A stretch of DNA of 64,000 bases from Pseudoalteromonas luteoviolacea NCIMB 1944 (GCF_001625565.1 NZ_AUXS01000030.1:1-64000), one strand, 5' to 3'; positions 7,844-22,342 are shown, counted from the stretch's first letter. Notes: generated by a model from the sequence alone, not told the origin. Made by a program: numbers and translations.

Positions 7844-7873
7844 AACCCACATGCCATTAGCATGTGGGTTTTA
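7839..7873 (-). terminator. Terminator of the atp operon
   Basis: A 10-bp perfect stem AACCCACATG/CATGTGGGTT with a 7-base loop, followed on the minus strand by a T run. It lies just past the atpC stop. Confidence 0.9.
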
Positions 7874-7891
7874 AACCAAATAGGTGGTTGG

Positions 7892-8308
7892 TTATTTGCG
7901 CAACTGGCGAATAACGCGTAGCTGTGCAAGCGCTTCTTCAAGCTGTACAGCTGCTCGATCGTAATCAAGGTCAGCAGTAGAACCTGAAGACATTTGCGCT
8001 TGAGCTTCACGTCTGGCTTCTTCAGCAGCCTGCTCGTCAAGTTCTTCACCACGGATAGCAACGTCCGCTAGAACGGTTACTGTCTTAGGTTGAACTTCAA
8101 GCGTACCGCCTGCAACGTAGATGATCTCTTCAGTACCATCTTCTTTAACCAAACGAACCATACCAGGTTTTAGGCCAGTCAGGAGTGGCGCGTGGCCAGG
8201 GTGAATACCTAATTCACCTTCACTACCTGTTACTTGAATCGTTGCAACAGCACCAGAGAAAACACTCTGTTCTGCGCTCACTACGTCAAGTTGTACTGTC
8301 ATTGCCAT
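7892..8308 (-). CDS. atpC: F1 ATP synthase epsilon subunit
   Basis: A 138-residue subunit of the rotary stalk of F1, which couples gamma rotation and inhibits ATP hydrolysis. The N-terminal beta sandwich ([20 protein letters not shown], then [19 protein letters not shown]) and C-terminal helical hairpin ([27 protein letters not shown]) are both present at the usual length. A strong AGGAGG ribosome site precedes the ATG. It is the last gene of the atp operon, 13 bases after atpD. Confidence 0.98.
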   Translation of the reverse strand: MAMTVQLDVVSAEQSVFSGAVATIQVTGSEGELGIHPGHAPLLTGLKPGMVRLVKEDGTEEIIYVAGGTLEVQPKTVTVLADVAIRGEELDEQAAEEARREAQAQMSSGSTADLDYDRAAVQLEEALAQLRVIRQLRK

Positions 8309-8321
8309 AACAACCTCCTAA

Positions 8322-10600
<2,279 letters not shown>

Positions 10601-10649
10601 GACTCTCTCTCCGAATCAGTGGTGACCGAAGTCACCATGAATAACTAAA

Positions 10650-12191
10650 TTACCAAGTTTGCGTCGACTTGAACTTCTCTAGAAGTTCTTTAAGTTGCGC
10701 TTCAATCTCAGCGTTGTAGTTACCAGTTTCGTTGATTTGAGTCATCAGCGCTGCGTATGTGCTGTTTGCAAAACCAATTAGGCCTTCTTCGAAATCACCA
10801 ATTTTGTTGATTTCGATGTCTTGTAGGAAGCCTTTCTCGGCAGCAAATAGAGACAGAGACATTTCAGCAACAGACATAGGTGCATATTGCTTCTGCTTCA
10901 TTAGCTCTGTTACGCGCTCACCGTGCTCAAGCTGTGCACGTGTTGCATCGTCAAGGTCAGAAGCGAACTGAGAGAACGCTGCTAGTTCACGGTACTGAGC
11001 TAGCGCTAGACGGATACCACCACCTAGTTTCTTAACGATTTTCGTTTGCGCTGCACCACCTACACGAGATACCGAGATACCAGCGTTAACAGCTGGACGG
11101 ATACCTGCGTTGAATAAGTCAGTTTCTAGGAAGATCTGACCATCGGTGATTGAGATAACGTTAGTAGGTACGAATGCAGAAACGTCACCACCTTGAGTTT
11201 CAATGATTGGCAATGCCGTCAATGAACCTGTTTTACCTTTCACTTCACCATTAGTGAACTTCTCAACGTAATCAGCGTTTACACGTGATGCACGCTCTAG
11301 AAGACGTGAGTGAAGGTAGAATACGTCACCTGGGTATGCTTCACGACCTGGTGGACGCTTAAGTAGTAGTGAGATCTGACGGTAAGCAACAGCTTGCTTA
11401 GACAGGTCATCATATACGATTAGCGCGTCTTCACCGCGGTCACGGAAGTATTCACCCATAGTACAACCAGCAAATGGCGCTAGGTATTGTAGCGCTGCTG
11501 ATTCAGAAGCAGATGCAACAACAACGATTGTGTTTTCAAGTGCACCGTGCTCTTCTAATTTACGTACTACGTTTGCGATAGTAGATGCTTTTTGACCAAC
11601 CGCTACGTACACACACTTAACGCCTGTGTCTTTTTGGTTGATGATAGCATCGATAGCAAGTGCAGTTTTACCAGTCTGACGGTCACCGATAACTAGCTCA
11701 CGCTGACCACGACCAACTGGGATCATCGCATCGATAGACTTATAACCAGTTTGTACTGGCTCGTCTACTGATTGACGCTCGATTACACCTGGTGCAATTT
11801 TTTCAACTGGTTCGAAACCATCGTTGTCTAGTGCACCTTTACCATCGATTGGTGCACCTAGTGTGTTAACAACACGACCTAGTAGACCACGGCCTACTGG
11901 TACTTCAAGGATACGACCTGTAGATTGTACTTTTACGCCTTCTTTAAGGTCTGCGTAAGGACCCATTACTACTGCACCTACTGAGTCGCGCTCAAGGTTT
12001 AGTGCGATAGCATAACGGTTGCCAGGAAGCTCGATCATCTCACCTTGCATACAGTCAGCTAGACCGTGGATGCGGATGATACCGTCTGTAACAGATACGA
12101 TAGTACCTTCGTTACGTGCTTCACTTACAACTTCAAACTGCTCAATACGCTGCTTGATCAGTGCAGAAATTTCTGTGGAATTAAGTTGCAT
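10650..12191 (-). CDS. atpA: F1 ATP synthase alpha subunit
   Basis: The 513-residue non-catalytic nucleotide-binding subunit. P-loop [13 protein letters not shown] is near residue 170, and the arginine finger lies in the conserved segment [14 protein letters not shown]. Standard length. Third F1 gene in the operon, between atpH and atpG. Confidence 0.99.
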   Translation of the reverse strand: MQLNSTEISALIKQRIEQFEVVSEARNEGTIVSVTDGIIRIHGLADCMQGEMIELPGNRYAIALNLERDSVGAVVMGPYADLKEGVKVQSTGRILEVPVGRGLLGRVVNTLGAPIDGKGALDNDGFEPVEKIAPGVIERQSVDEPVQTGYKSIDAMIPVGRGQRELVIGDRQTGKTALAIDAIINQKDTGVKCVYVAVGQKASTIANVVRKLEEHGALENTIVVVASASESAALQYLAPFAGCTMGEYFRDRGEDALIVYDDLSKQAVAYRQISLLLKRPPGREAYPGDVFYLHSRLLERASRVNADYVEKFTNGEVKGKTGSLTALPIIETQGGDVSAFVPTNVISITDGQIFLETDLFNAGIRPAVNAGISVSRVGGAAQTKIVKKLGGGIRLALAQYRELAAFSQFASDLDDATRAQLEHGERVTELMKQKQYAPMSVAEMSLSLFAAEKGFLQDIEINKIGDFEEGLIGFANSTYAALMTQINETGNYNAEIEAQLKELLEKFKSTQTW

Positions 12192-12205
12192 GCTCTTTTT
12201 CCCAA

Positions 12206-12745
12206 TTACGATTGTAGCGACACTGCTAAGCGGTCTAATTTACCGCGTACGCTACCGTCAATTACGGTATCGCCAGCCTTAATAACCAAACCGCTTACTA
12301 CGGTTTCATCGATGCTACAATTCAGCTTAACTTTGCGTGCGAAACGTTTTTCTAACGCAGCGCCCAATTTATCTTGCTGCTCTTGCGCAAGTTCAGTTGC
12401 AGAAACCACGTCAACGTCAATTTCTTTGTCATAATCTGCTTTAAATTCAGCAAATAATTCAGCAACTGCAGGGACTGCAGATAAACGCTCATTTTCGGCC
12501 ATCAGCTTGATAAGATTTTGACCTTGCTCGTCGAGTTGCTCAGCGCATAGCTTTAGAATGATCTCAGACTGTTCAGCCTGAGTAGCGATGCTACCCAGTA
12601 ACGCCTGAACCTGTTCATCGCTGGTCACTTGACCGGCGAAGAACAGCATTTCATTCCAAGCTTCAACTGTGCCTTTTTCAACAGCAAGTTCAAAAGCCGC
12701 TTTAGCGTATGGGCGAGCGATAGTAGTCAATTCAGACATGCTCAT
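12206..12745 (-). CDS. atpH: F1 ATP synthase delta subunit
   Basis: The 179-residue peripheral stalk subunit linking F1 to the b subunits. The family N-terminal helix bundle ([15 protein letters not shown]) and C-terminal signature ([13 protein letters not shown]) are present. The ATG used has an AGGAGG-type site just upstream; the gene is 10 bases after atpF. Confidence 0.98.
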   Translation of the reverse strand: MSMSELTTIARPYAKAAFELAVEKGTVEAWNEMLFFAGQVTSDEQVQALLGSIATQAEQSEIILKLCAEQLDEQGQNLIKLMAENERLSAVPAVAELFAEFKADYDKEIDVDVVSATELAQEQQDKLGAALEKRFARKVKLNCSIDETVVSGLVIKAGDTVIDGSVRGKLDRLAVSLQS

Positions 12746-12755
12746 ACCCTCCTAA

Positions 12756-13226
12756 TTAAAGCTCAGCAACTAGCTTATCAACGATATCGCTGTGTGCGTC
12801 TTGATTGATTTCACGCTCTAAAATCTTTTCTGCGCCAACCAAAGCCAGACTAGCTACTTGAGTACGTAGCTCTTCTTTCACACGGTTACGCTCTGTTTCG
12901 ATTTCAGAGTGTCCTTGAGCAATAATCTTCTCACGCTCTTGTTGACCACGAATAGTTTCTTCGTCAACGATAAGCGCAGCACGCTTTTTAGCTTGCTCAA
13001 TGATTTCAGCCGCTTGAGTCTTTGCTTCTTTAAGCTGCTCAGCAGCTTTTTCACGCGCTTGCTCAAGATCTTTTTCAGCTTTATCAGAGGCAGCTAAACC
13101 ATCTTCAATTTTCTTCTGGCGAGCTTCAATTGCACTATTTAGCGGTGGCCATACGTATTTCATACAGAAAAGTACGAATACCGTAAATGCAATTAATTCA
13201 CCTATTAGAGTGGCGTTTAAGTTCAC
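12756..13226 (-). CDS. atpF: Fo ATP synthase b subunit
   Basis: The 156-residue peripheral stalk subunit. One N-terminal membrane segment ([20 protein letters not shown]) is followed by a long charged coiled coil rich in Ala, Glu, Lys and Gln, ending with the dimer and delta-binding region. Length equals that of E. coli AtpF. Confidence 0.98.
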   Translation of the reverse strand: MNLNATLIGELIAFTVFVLFCMKYVWPPLNSAIEARQKKIEDGLAASDKAEKDLEQAREKAAEQLKEAKTQAAEIIEQAKKRAALIVDEETIRGQQEREKIIAQGHSEIETERNRVKEELRTQVASLALVGAEKILEREINQDAHSDIVDKLVAEL

Positions 13227-13277
13227 GACCGCTCCTCCTTACTTGACAGTTGTTCGATTCAGCTATTGTCTAAAAAA

Positions 13278-13538
<261 letters not shown>

Positions 13539-13577
13539 TTAAAGTTAAAGTTAAAAAATCTTTTAAAAATTATATTC

Positions 13578-14441
<864 letters not shown>

Positions 14442-14453
14442 TTATCCCAAAAG

Positions 14454-14834
14454 TTAATGATTAAAAAAAATCGGTGCTAGCCACTGCGAGAACATCACTA
14501 GTATGTAACAGCAGAAAAATGGCAACGCCATGACACTCAAATGTTTAAACGCCAGTGCAAACATGCAAATGGTTAGCAAAAATTTTAATCCTTTGCCTCG
14601 TTTTAACGAGTCATACACTTGATTCGCTTTACTCGCTCCGACAAATCGGAATGAATACAAAGCAAATACTAAATTGGGAAGCACAATAGCAAAGCCGCCA
14701 ACCAACGCTGACATGCCGGCTTGGGCTCCCCAACCTACTAAAACTATTACTGCAGCTACTAATGCTACGATACCCTGAAGCAAGACACCTTTTAATGCGG
14801 CTCGTCTATACGGGCCAGCTAACGAATGAGTCAC
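14454..14834 (-). CDS. atpI: ATP synthase assembly protein I
   Basis: A 126-residue protein with four predicted membrane helices (for example GVLLQGIVALVAAVIVLVGW). It is the first gene of the operon, 15 bases before atpB. AtpI assists c-ring assembly and is poorly conserved in sequence; position and topology are the main support. Confidence 0.9.
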   Translation of the reverse strand: MTHSLAGPYRRAALKGVLLQGIVALVAAVIVLVGWGAQAGMSALVGGFAIVLPNLVFALYSFRFVGASKANQVYDSLKRGKGLKFLLTICMFALAFKHLSVMALPFFCCYILVMFSQWLAPIFFNH

Positions 14835-14972
14835 TTTATATTAACCTTAATGACGCTAAAATTTATCAGGGTATAAAAACTGGCGAAATTATACTGATTT
14901 CTGCTCAATTTGCAACTTGACGCGACGAAATGAGGTATAAATTAAGCACTCAATCCGCCGCAAAATTGACCT

Positions 14973-15917
14973 TTAGGAGGGTTGTTGTAAATCTGGGTGG
15001 ATCCGCCCAAGAATACCGTCTAGTTCATCAAGATCTGCGTAGGATATAACCAGCTTTCCTTTGCCTTTTTGATTGTAGTTGATCTCGACTTTCGCCCCCA
15101 AATTTTCTGCAAGCTGTTGCTCTAACAGTTTGACATCGGGGTCTTTTTCCTTTGTTTCTTTTTTAACCACAGGTTCCTGCATGGTACGAACTAACTTTTC
15201 GGTTTCACGCACAGTCAGCCCTTTTGCAACCGCAGTGCGAGCAGCCTCGGATTGAGCTTCACCTTGTAGTGATAATAAACAGCGAGCATGGCCCATTTCT
15301 ATATCACCATGTTCTAACAAGATTTTTACATCATCATTGAGGTTGATTAAACGTAACAAGTTAGTCACAGTTGTACGAGATTTACCTACAGCATCAGCAA
15401 CTTGCTGGTGGGTTAACTGAAATTCAGTGAGTAGTCGATCAAGCGCAACAGCTTCTTCCATGGCATTAAGATCTTCACGTTGAATATTTTCTATTAACGC
15501 AATCGCTACTGCTGCATCATCTTCCACATCTTTGATAATACAGGGCACAACGTCCAAACCAGCAAGCTGTGAAGCACGCCAACGACGCTCACCCGCAATA
15601 ATTTCATACTGTTCAGAACTCAATTGTCTCACGACAATGGGTTGTAACACGCCCTGTGCTCGTATTGAGTTTGCCAACTCTTCAAGCGCTTGTTCTGACA
15701 TATCTTTACGCGGTTGATACTTGCCGCGCTGTAAAAATTCGATCGGCAACCGCTGTAATTCTTGATCTGATGTTTCTGACTGTTGGCTATCAGGGGTGGG
15801 TGCCAGCTCAGCAGCTTGCACTTTCGTTTCTTCAGGGGGAGTCATACCTGAAGGTGGCTTAGCAGAACTTAATAATGCATCTAAGCCTCTACCTAATCCT
15901 CTTTTTTTCACCGACAT
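14973..15917 (-). CDS. parB: Chromosome partitioning protein ParB
   Basis: The 314-residue centromere-binding CTPase. It starts with the typical KKRGLGRGLDALLSS. The N-terminal nucleotide-binding domain has QPRKDM and IIAGERRWRASQLAG, the helix-turn-helix is LTHQQVADAVGKSRTTVTN, and a C-terminal dimerisation domain ends the protein. It lies 16 bases after parA. Two perfect parS sites lie in recF within this window. Confidence 0.98.
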   Translation of the reverse strand: MSVKKRGLGRGLDALLSSAKPPSGMTPPEETKVQAAELAPTPDSQQSETSDQELQRLPIEFLQRGKYQPRKDMSEQALEELANSIRAQGVLQPIVVRQLSSEQYEIIAGERRWRASQLAGLDVVPCIIKDVEDDAAVAIALIENIQREDLNAMEEAVALDRLLTEFQLTHQQVADAVGKSRTTVTNLLRLINLNDDVKILLEHGDIEMGHARCLLSLQGEAQSEAARTAVAKGLTVRETEKLVRTMQEPVVKKETKEKDPDVKLLEQQLAENLGAKVEINYNQKGKGKLVISYADLDELDGILGRIHPDLQQPS

Positions 15918-15933
15918 GTTGTTTTCTATCCTC

Positions 15934-16719
15934 TTAAGCTACAGCAGCGGCTTGTTTTTCTTGGCGGCGTAACATTTCTCCAGCTAGTGCAAGATATGCT
16001 TTTGCACCACTGGATGCTCGATCGTAATACATCGCCGGCGCACCAAAACTTGGCGCCTCAGCTAAGCGTACATTCCTTGGGATCACAGTGCGGTATACTT
16101 TTTCACCAAAATGTTGTTTAAGCTGTTCTGATACATCATTTGCTAATCGATTTCTAGGGTCGTACATGGTACGTAAAATCCCTTCAATTTGCAGCTCCGG
16201 GTTAACCAATTTCGACAACTGAGTAATGGTATCCATCAATGCCGTCAACCCTTCCAATGCATAATACTCACATTGCATCGGCACCATAACAGAATCAGCA
16301 GCAGCCATTGCATTGACGGTCAGCATATTTAATGAAGGGGGACAGTCAATAAATATAAACTCGTAGTCGTCTTGAATAGACTCAATGGCGTTACGCAAAC
16401 GGACTTCACGGGCGAACAGCTCCATCAACTTCACTTCCGCAGCGGTTACATCACCATTGGCCGAAATGAGATCATATTCACCAGAAGTGTCTGTACAGAT
16501 CACCTCTTTGATGGGCGTTTCTTCGATCAGTAGATCATAGATAGTTGCCACGTCACTATATTTATCAACACCACTGCCCATGGTGGCATTACCTTGTGGA
16601 TCCAAATCTATCAGCAGTACTTTTCTTTTCGTTGCCGCCATCGAGGCAGCAAGGTTAACCGCAGTGGTTGTTTTGCCAACACCACCTTTTTGGTTTGCAA
16701 TTGCAATGACTCTAGCCAC
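15934..16719 (-). CDS. parA: Chromosome partitioning ATPase ParA/Soj
   Basis: A 261-residue deviant Walker ATPase. The motif KGGVGKTTTAVNLAA is at residues 11-25, DLDPQGNATMG follows, and the Walker B strand is FIFIDCPPSLN. It acts with ParB to separate origins. It lies 13 bases downstream of rsmG in the conserved mnmG-rsmG-parAB string. Confidence 0.98.
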   Translation of the reverse strand: MARVIAIANQKGGVGKTTTAVNLAASMAATKRKVLLIDLDPQGNATMGSGVDKYSDVATIYDLLIEETPIKEVICTDTSGEYDLISANGDVTAAEVKLMELFAREVRLRNAIESIQDDYEFIFIDCPPSLNMLTVNAMAAADSVMVPMQCEYYALEGLTALMDTITQLSKLVNPELQIEGILRTMYDPRNRLANDVSEQLKQHFGEKVYRTVIPRNVRLAEAPSFGAPAMYYDRASSGAKAYLALAGEMLRRQEKQAAAVA

Positions 16720-16732
16720 AGTGTCCTCGAGT

Positions 16733-17353
16733 TTAGTCTTTAGTAAGAATAATTAAATGACGTTCACCTTCAAGGTTAGGTACCTGCAAGGTGATATTTT
16801 GCTCTAAAGAAATGCCTTCAGGCAGACTATTTAATTCATCTTGCGGATACATTCCTTTCAGTGCAACAAATCGTCCCGATGAGTCAATCAAGTGTGTACA
16901 CCATTGCACCATATCTTGCAGGGACGCAAATGCACGACTCAGTACACCGTCTAATTTAACACTTGGCTGATATTCTTCAACACGAGACTGCACAGGTGTC
17001 ACGTTTTTTAGTCCAAGCGCATGTTTTACTTGGGTTAAAAAACGTACTCTTTTTCCAAGACTATCAAGCAGTACAAACTCAGTGTCGGGCAAAGCGATTG
17101 CCAATACAATGCCAGGTAAACCAGGACCTGTGCCGACATCAATATAATGTTTGCCAGTAAGATGAGGCGCAACAACCAGTGAATCCAAAATATGTTTAAC
17201 CATCATCTCTTTTGGATCACGCACAGAAGTCAGGTTGTAGGCTTTATTCCATTTGTCGAGCAGCCCGACATAATCGACAAGCTGCTGTTTTTGATTTTCG
17301 GTCAGCGAAATCTCGGTTTCAGCCAACAAAGCATTGAGTTGTTCTAATAACAC
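16733..17353 (-). CDS. rsmG: 16S rRNA G527 N7-methyltransferase
   Basis: A 206-residue SAM-dependent methyltransferase (formerly GidB) that makes m7G527 in 16S rRNA. SAM-binding loop [17 protein letters not shown], with the conserved NLTSVRDP and KHILDSL upstream. A GTG start is used. It is 15 bases after mnmG. Confidence 0.97.
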   Translation of the reverse strand: MLLEQLNALLAETEISLTENQKQQLVDYVGLLDKWNKAYNLTSVRDPKEMMVKHILDSLVVAPHLTGKHYIDVGTGPGLPGIVLAIALPDTEFVLLDSLGKRVRFLTQVKHALGLKNVTPVQSRVEEYQPSVKLDGVLSRAFASLQDMVQWCTHLIDSSGRFVALKGMYPQDELNSLPEGISLEQNITLQVPNLEGERHLIILTKD

Positions 17354-17368
17354 AGTTTTCCATTGCTG

Positions 17369-19258
17369 CTACGCTGACTTGCGTAACAGCCCTTGCTTTT
17401 TCAGATAGACTAATAATAGCGAAATAGCGGCTGGGGTGATACCAGAAATACGCGATGCTTGACCAATCGTTTGTGGGCGCGCGTCGGTAAGCTTAGCAAC
17501 CACCTCGTTAGACAAGCCACTTACCTGACTGTAATCAAATTCGGCTGGTAGCAAAGTTTCTTCGTGGCGAAGCTGTTTATTAATCTCGTCTTGTTGGCGC
17601 GCTATATACCCAGCATATTTAGTCTGAATTTCCACCTGCTCAAGGGCTGGCCAGTTATCGTGTTCACTGGCTAACCCATCAATGGCCATCAATTCGCGAT
17701 AGCTCACTTCAGGGCGACGGATCAAATCTTCAAGGCTGGCTTCTCGTGTCAGTGGTGATTTAAGTAATGCGTTGACCTGATCTAAGGCCTCATGATCCTT
17801 GTGGATCCAAGTAGAACGAAGACGTTGTGCCTCTTGCTCCATTACTTCTAGCTTGTTATTAAATGCAGCCCAACGCTCATCATTTACCAAACCAAGCTCA
17901 CGGCCTTTTTCTGTAAGGCGCAAGTCAGCGTTATCCTCACGTAATAGTAAGCGATACTCGGCACGACTGGTAAACATACGATAAGGTTCTTTTGTACCCA
18001 GAGTTGCTAGATCGTCAATCAAAACACCTGTATAGGCTTCATCACGACGAGGCGTCCAAGGATCTTCTCCTTTAACTTGCAGCGCAGCGTTCATACCCGC
18101 GATTAACCCCTGTGCCCCCGCCTCTTCATAGCCAGTCGTACCATTAATTTGTCCAGCAAAGAAAAGACCATTAATGAATTTAGTCTCAAGAGATTGCTTT
18201 AGGTCTCTAGGGTCAAAAAAGTCGTATTCAATGGCGTAGCCCGGACGACAAATATGAGCATTTTCAAACCCTTTGATCGAACGGACAATATCTAACTGAA
18301 TATCAAAAGGTAAGCTGGTGGAAATACCATTAGGATATAGCTCATAAGATGTAAGCCCCTCAGGTTCAACAAAGATCTGGTGCTTTTCTTTATCTGCAAA
18401 ACGTACGATTTTATCTTCTATTGACGGGCAATATCGCGGTCCGACACCTTCAATAACACCAGCATACATAGGAGAACGATGTAAATTTTCACGGATCACA
18501 TCATGGGTTTTCTCATTTGTATAAGTTATATAACAAGGGATCTGCTTAGGATGATCTGATTGTTTGCCCAAAAATGAGAATACTGGTGTAGGCGTATCAC
18601 CCGGTTGTTCTTGCATAACAGAGAAATCTACAGTACGCGCATCAATACGTGGTGGAGTACCTGTTTTAAGTCTATCTACTCTGAACGGTAATTCACGTAA
18701 ACGGTGTGCCAGCGCAATTGAAGGTGGATCCCCTGCTCTACCACCTTTGTAGTTTTCAAGGCCAATATGGATCTGGCCACCTAAGAAAGTACCTACTGTT
18801 AGCACTACGGATTGTGCGCTAAAGCGCAAACCCATTTGTGTTACCACACCTTTGACTTGATCCTGCTCTACGATCAGATCATCACAGCTTTGTTGGAATA
18901 CTTTTAAATTAGCTTGGTTTTGCAAAGTATCTTGGATCGCAGCTTTGTACAATGCGCGATCTGCTTGTGCTCTAGTTGCTCTTACGGCTGGACCTTTAGA
19001 TGAGTTTAGCGTTCTAAACTGGATCCCGCCTTTATCGATCGCTTGTGCCATCGCGCCACCAAGTGCATCGATCTCTTTCACTAAGTGACCTTTGCCGATC
19101 CCGCCGATCGCTGGGTTACAAGACATTTGGCCTAAAGTATCCATATTGTGAGTTAACAATAAGGTATTCATACCCATACGTGCAGCTGCCAACGCAGCTT
19201 CTGTACCAGCATGACCGCCACCAACCACGATTACGTCAAAATGTTCATGATAAATCAT
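17369..19258 (-). CDS. mnmG: tRNA uridine-5-carboxymethylaminomethyl modification enzyme
   Basis: A 629-residue FAD protein (formerly GidA) that with MnmE builds the cmnm5 group on U34 of tRNA. FAD-binding loop [19 protein letters not shown] is at the N-terminus, then [18 protein letters not shown]; the second family signature [17 protein letters not shown] is present. It borders oriC, as in E. coli, and is transcribed away from the origin. Confidence 0.99.
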   Translation of the reverse strand: MIYHEHFDVIVVGGGHAGTEAALAAARMGMNTLLLTHNMDTLGQMSCNPAIGGIGKGHLVKEIDALGGAMAQAIDKGGIQFRTLNSSKGPAVRATRAQADRALYKAAIQDTLQNQANLKVFQQSCDDLIVEQDQVKGVVTQMGLRFSAQSVVLTVGTFLGGQIHIGLENYKGGRAGDPPSIALAHRLRELPFRVDRLKTGTPPRIDARTVDFSVMQEQPGDTPTPVFSFLGKQSDHPKQIPCYITYTNEKTHDVIRENLHRSPMYAGVIEGVGPRYCPSIEDKIVRFADKEKHQIFVEPEGLTSYELYPNGISTSLPFDIQLDIVRSIKGFENAHICRPGYAIEYDFFDPRDLKQSLETKFINGLFFAGQINGTTGYEEAGAQGLIAGMNAALQVKGEDPWTPRRDEAYTGVLIDDLATLGTKEPYRMFTSRAEYRLLLREDNADLRLTEKGRELGLVNDERWAAFNNKLEVMEQEAQRLRSTWIHKDHEALDQVNALLKSPLTREASLEDLIRRPEVSYRELMAIDGLASEHDNWPALEQVEIQTKYAGYIARQQDEINKQLRHEETLLPAEFDYSQVSGLSNEVVAKLTDARPQTIGQASRISGITPAAISLLLVYLKKQGLLRKSA

Positions 19259-19319
19259 TTACGGGATCCTACTTAAAAACAACCAGCAAATTTCGAAAGG
19301 GTGCGTATTCTACCTAGAA

Positions 19320-19675
19320 AAACGCAGAAGTGAAACGATTAAATATTAGCCAAAGCCAAAAATGGATCTCTTAAAATATATAAGGATCTTTTTAAAGATC
19401 TTTATTGATCTTATATTTAGTCAAGGCTAGATCTGTGAATAAGGTTATATTCCTATTGTGATCCATAGACTTAAGTCAGATCATATAGTGTGAATTAGAT
19501 CGGATCTAAGGGCGGATAAGCTTTGATCAAATAGCCTATTTATTCACAGCCACAAATCTGATTAAATTTATCCAATGGATAAGTAATACTAGATCAGCAG
19601 TTAGATCAAAGGTTATCCACATATGGTGTTTCAAAAATAAGAAAATGTGGATAACTTATGAAGAACTGATCTTAT
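19320..19675. other. oriC: Chromosomal replication origin oriC
   Basis: Non-coding segment between mnmG and mioC, the E. coli and Vibrio oriC1 position. It contains 13 GATC sites in about 320 bases, far above chance. The AT-rich left part, next to mnmG, has GATC-headed 13-mer-like units (GATCTCTTAAAATA, GATCTTTTTAAAGATC, GATCTTATATTTAG), the probable unwinding element. DnaA boxes: TGTGAATAA 19434-19442, TTATTCACA 19540-19548, TTATCCAAT 19568-19576, TTATCCACA 19613-19621, TGTGGATAA 19646-19654. The order (unwinding element, R1-like box, boxes toward mioC) mirrors E. coli. It was found by reading, not skew analysis. Confidence 0.93.
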
Positions 19676-20119
19676 TTAGTTATTTGCTACCTGCTCACTA
19701 AACTGAGGTAACCAAGCTAGTGCGGTATCTTCAGGTAGTGCTTCATCTAATACATCTATCTTGAGTGTTGGCAAAAGCGCCTGCGCACCTTTTTCAATTA
19801 AAAGCTTTTCACTATTGATAGCTGCATAGTTATAGGTGTCATAGCTTGAGTCGCCGATGCCAACAACGGCAAAGCGGACATGACTAAGATCTGCTTGTTC
19901 ATCAAGCTGAGAGATAAAAGGCAATAAGTTTTCTGGATAATCACCCGCACCGTACGTAGAGGTAACCAGTAGCCATACATTGCTTGCGCATTCAGATAAA
20001 TCTGGTTGTTCATGTACATTGCATGTTAAAGCGCGGGCATTTAGATCCTCTGCTAATTGTTCTGCAACATATTCAGCCGAACCCATTTGACTACCAATAA
20101 TGATCTCAATATTACTCAT
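19676..20119 (-). CDS. mioC: Flavodoxin-like protein MioC
   Basis: A 147-residue FMN-binding flavodoxin. FMN phosphate loop GSQMGSAEYVAEQL is near the N-terminus, and the isoalloxazine loops STYGAGDYPENL and VVGIGDSSYDTYNYA follow. In E. coli MioC lies beside oriC and its transcription enters the origin; here the gene also reads into oriC. DnaA boxes upstream fit DnaA control. Confidence 0.95.
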   Translation of the reverse strand: MSNIEIIIGSQMGSAEYVAEQLAEDLNARALTCNVHEQPDLSECASNVWLLVTSTYGAGDYPENLLPFISQLDEQADLSHVRFAVVGIGDSSYDTYNYAAINSEKLLIEKGAQALLPTLKIDVLDEALPEDTALAWLPQFSEQVANN

Positions 20120-20779
20120 CGTATCTCAATATCTCTCTGTATATGTGGCTCATAATAATGGGGATCAAAAAGAAGTAAAGTGTTACTTCACCCTTGGGAT
20201 AAAAATAATTAGATGAAATTTCGCTCTTTTGTGGGTTGGTTGTATTAAGTTGTTGATTTAAAATGTGTAAATAAATTATTCCTGCTGCGGTAATTCTTTA
20301 ATAATTGTGGATAAGCAGGGTGTAAGTGGGTTGTGTGGGGGAGAGGATTTGCCTTTCACAAGCACTTAAAATGAATGGCGTATGGCTAAATGCCGATGTG
20401 TGGATAATTGTGCATGAATAAAGATCTTTTTTGATGTGATGATCTTATTTTTTTGGATCTATAAAGTTTGATCTATATAAGAAAATATTCTAAAAGCTCT
20501 TGTTTTTAGTCATTTTTACGGGCTGAAGAGAGTCGTTTTCTGCGCTGATCCAGTAAAAAAGGTCGTTTTTCTCTGCGATCTTGGTGTTTTATCAATATGA
20601 GTTTGTTCATTATGTCCGATATTATTTAGGTGGCAGTGTCGGGTACGTAAAAACTTTCCAGAGTTATTCATTGTTTTGTATGAAATATGTACATTTGTTC
20701 TCACTTTTAAACGAATTTTAGACAGTCTCGCATGTTAGTTAGGAACTAAGATCGCTTTATTGATCAAAGGAGCGATGAA
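20120..20779. promoter_or_regulatory. DnaA-box region upstream of mioC
   Basis: About 660 bases without a gene. Two perfect TGTGGATAA boxes lie at 20306-20314 and 20399-20407. The second is followed by GATC-headed AT tracts close to the E. coli 13-mer (GATCTTTTTTGATG and GATCTTATTTTTTTG at about 20422-20455). It probably contains the mioC promoter and may be an accessory part of the origin. Confidence 0.6.
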
Positions 20780-22342
20780 ATGAAACCAATGAACTTAGTT
20801 TTACCTAGCTTAATTTGCAGTTTATTGACAGGCTGCAATAACAACAACCATGCACCGGATATTGAAATTGCACAGCCAAATCATAGTGCGGTAGTGACAA
20901 CGCAGCTGTCATTGACGGCTGTTGTGAGTGATAAAGACGATAATTTAAAGGAAATTAAATGGCGCCAAATCTCAGGACCAGCCCAGGCAACCCTTGAAGT
21001 TGATGGCATTAAAGATCAGTCCATAGAGGTCACTTTGCCAGCCAAAGCCGGGGAGTATATATTTGAAGTTGAAGCAAAAGATATATGGCGTTTAAAGGAA
21101 AAGTCGCGTTTTGTAATCACAGCACAAAGCCTTGAAGAGGCTGTTTTCCCGCAGTTAGACAAATTACTCAGCGACACGTACAGTGAATCGAAAGAACTGG
21201 TTCCCGGGATGCAAGCACTTGTAGATTTTGGTATTGAAGGCCAAGTATGGCGAGGAGCGGTCGGGTATAGGGATAAAGATGATCGAGTCCCTTTATTGAT
21301 AGATACGCCATTTCGTATTGCAAGCATTTCAAAAACCCTCAGTGCTGGTGTTACTTTTTCCTTAATTGATGAAGGTGTTATTACACTGGACACCACACTT
21401 GCTGAGTTAGTCTCAGAAACAGATATGCCAAGCGGTTATCAAGTGGAAGACTTTCATGTTCTAAATGGCGTTAAACGGGGTGGGGCGATCACGGTACGAC
21501 AGTTGTTGGATCAAAGTAGTGGCATTGAAGACTTTGTTTCTTACCTATCAGACTTGAACGCGCCAGATACACGATCCTTTCAAGCTGCGCTGCTAGGAAC
21601 TGGAGAAGATATTCCAGCTGTGTGGCATTCTGACTTATTGATTGAAGATCTATTGCGACGAGGTATCACGCAGTCGCTTGGTGATATGCCAGGTGAGCAG
21701 CATTTATACGGCAACAGCAATACGGATATTTTAGCTTGGGCGCTTGAGAAATATACAGGAAAAAGCTTTGAGCAATTGCTGTATGAGCGGGTGTACTTGC
21801 CGCTAGGTATGAATAATACTTACATGGATCAACATGAACCAGCTCGGGGGGATGACAAAATTGTTGAACATTACTTCAATATCGCTGCCGATTTTGAGGA
21901 TATTCCACCAGCACTGTATGGAAATCACAATATTGTGGAATTAGGCGTGAATACCTCTTTTGCTTGGGCAGGAGGCGGGATCGTATCCACACTTGATGAT
22001 CTTAATCTGTATTTTACAGCACTCCACCAGCGTACATTGGTTCAAGATCCTACTTTAGATGAAGCAATTCAATCTCATTGGATGCCTGTAAGGTCACAAG
22101 AAGGTATATCGGAGTCATATGGACTGGCATTGGCAAAATACCAAATGAATGGCTTTGAAAGCGTTGGTCATTCAGGGTTTTGGGGGGTAAATGCAGCAAT
22201 GGTAGAACCGCTTGGTATCCGAGTGATCACCGCGAATCACCAAGTCGTGTCAGACAGCTTGTATGATTTTGAATACGGCGCCATCCAATTACTACATAAA
22301 TTGGGTATTAAAGGTGCAATGCCGCTCGCATCTGGTAAATAA
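20780..22342 (+). CDS. Beta-lactamase-family serine hydrolase lipoprotein
   Basis: A 520-residue lipoprotein with the class C beta-lactamase/esterase fold. The signal ends in a lipobox LLTGC with Cys19. Residues 25-115 look like a PKD/Ig-like domain (VVSDKDDNLKEIKWRQISGP). In the catalytic domain the SxxK motif is SISK at 182-185, the tyrosine motif is YGNSN (YxN) near 310, and HSG near the C-terminus is the third motif. It could be a peptidase, esterase or penicillin-binding-like enzyme; the substrate cannot be inferred. Strong AAAGGAG site seven bases before the ATG. It stands alone between the origin region and mnmE, converging on the latter. Confidence 0.85.
   Translation: MKPMNLVLPSLICSLLTGCNNNNHAPDIEIAQPNHSAVVTTQLSLTAVVSDKDDNLKEIKWRQISGPAQATLEVDGIKDQSIEVTLPAKAGEYIFEVEAKDIWRLKEKSRFVITAQSLEEAVFPQLDKLLSDTYSESKELVPGMQALVDFGIEGQVWRGAVGYRDKDDRVPLLIDTPFRIASISKTLSAGVTFSLIDEGVITLDTTLAELVSETDMPSGYQVEDFHVLNGVKRGGAITVRQLLDQSSGIEDFVSYLSDLNAPDTRSFQAALLGTGEDIPAVWHSDLLIEDLLRRGITQSLGDMPGEQHLYGNSNTDILAWALEKYTGKSFEQLLYERVYLPLGMNNTYMDQHEPARGDDKIVEHYFNIAADFEDIPPALYGNHNIVELGVNTSFAWAGGGIVSTLDDLNLYFTALHQRTLVQDPTLDEAIQSHWMPVRSQEGISESYGLALAKYQMNGFESVGHSGFWGVNAAMVEPLGIRVITANHQVVSDSLYDFEYGAIQLLHKLGIKGAMPLASGK

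Noticed and set aside
20516-20704. 62-codon minus-strand frame upstream of the serine hydrolase
   Set aside because: Low-complexity basic composition, no ribosome site, and it overlaps the probable promoter region.
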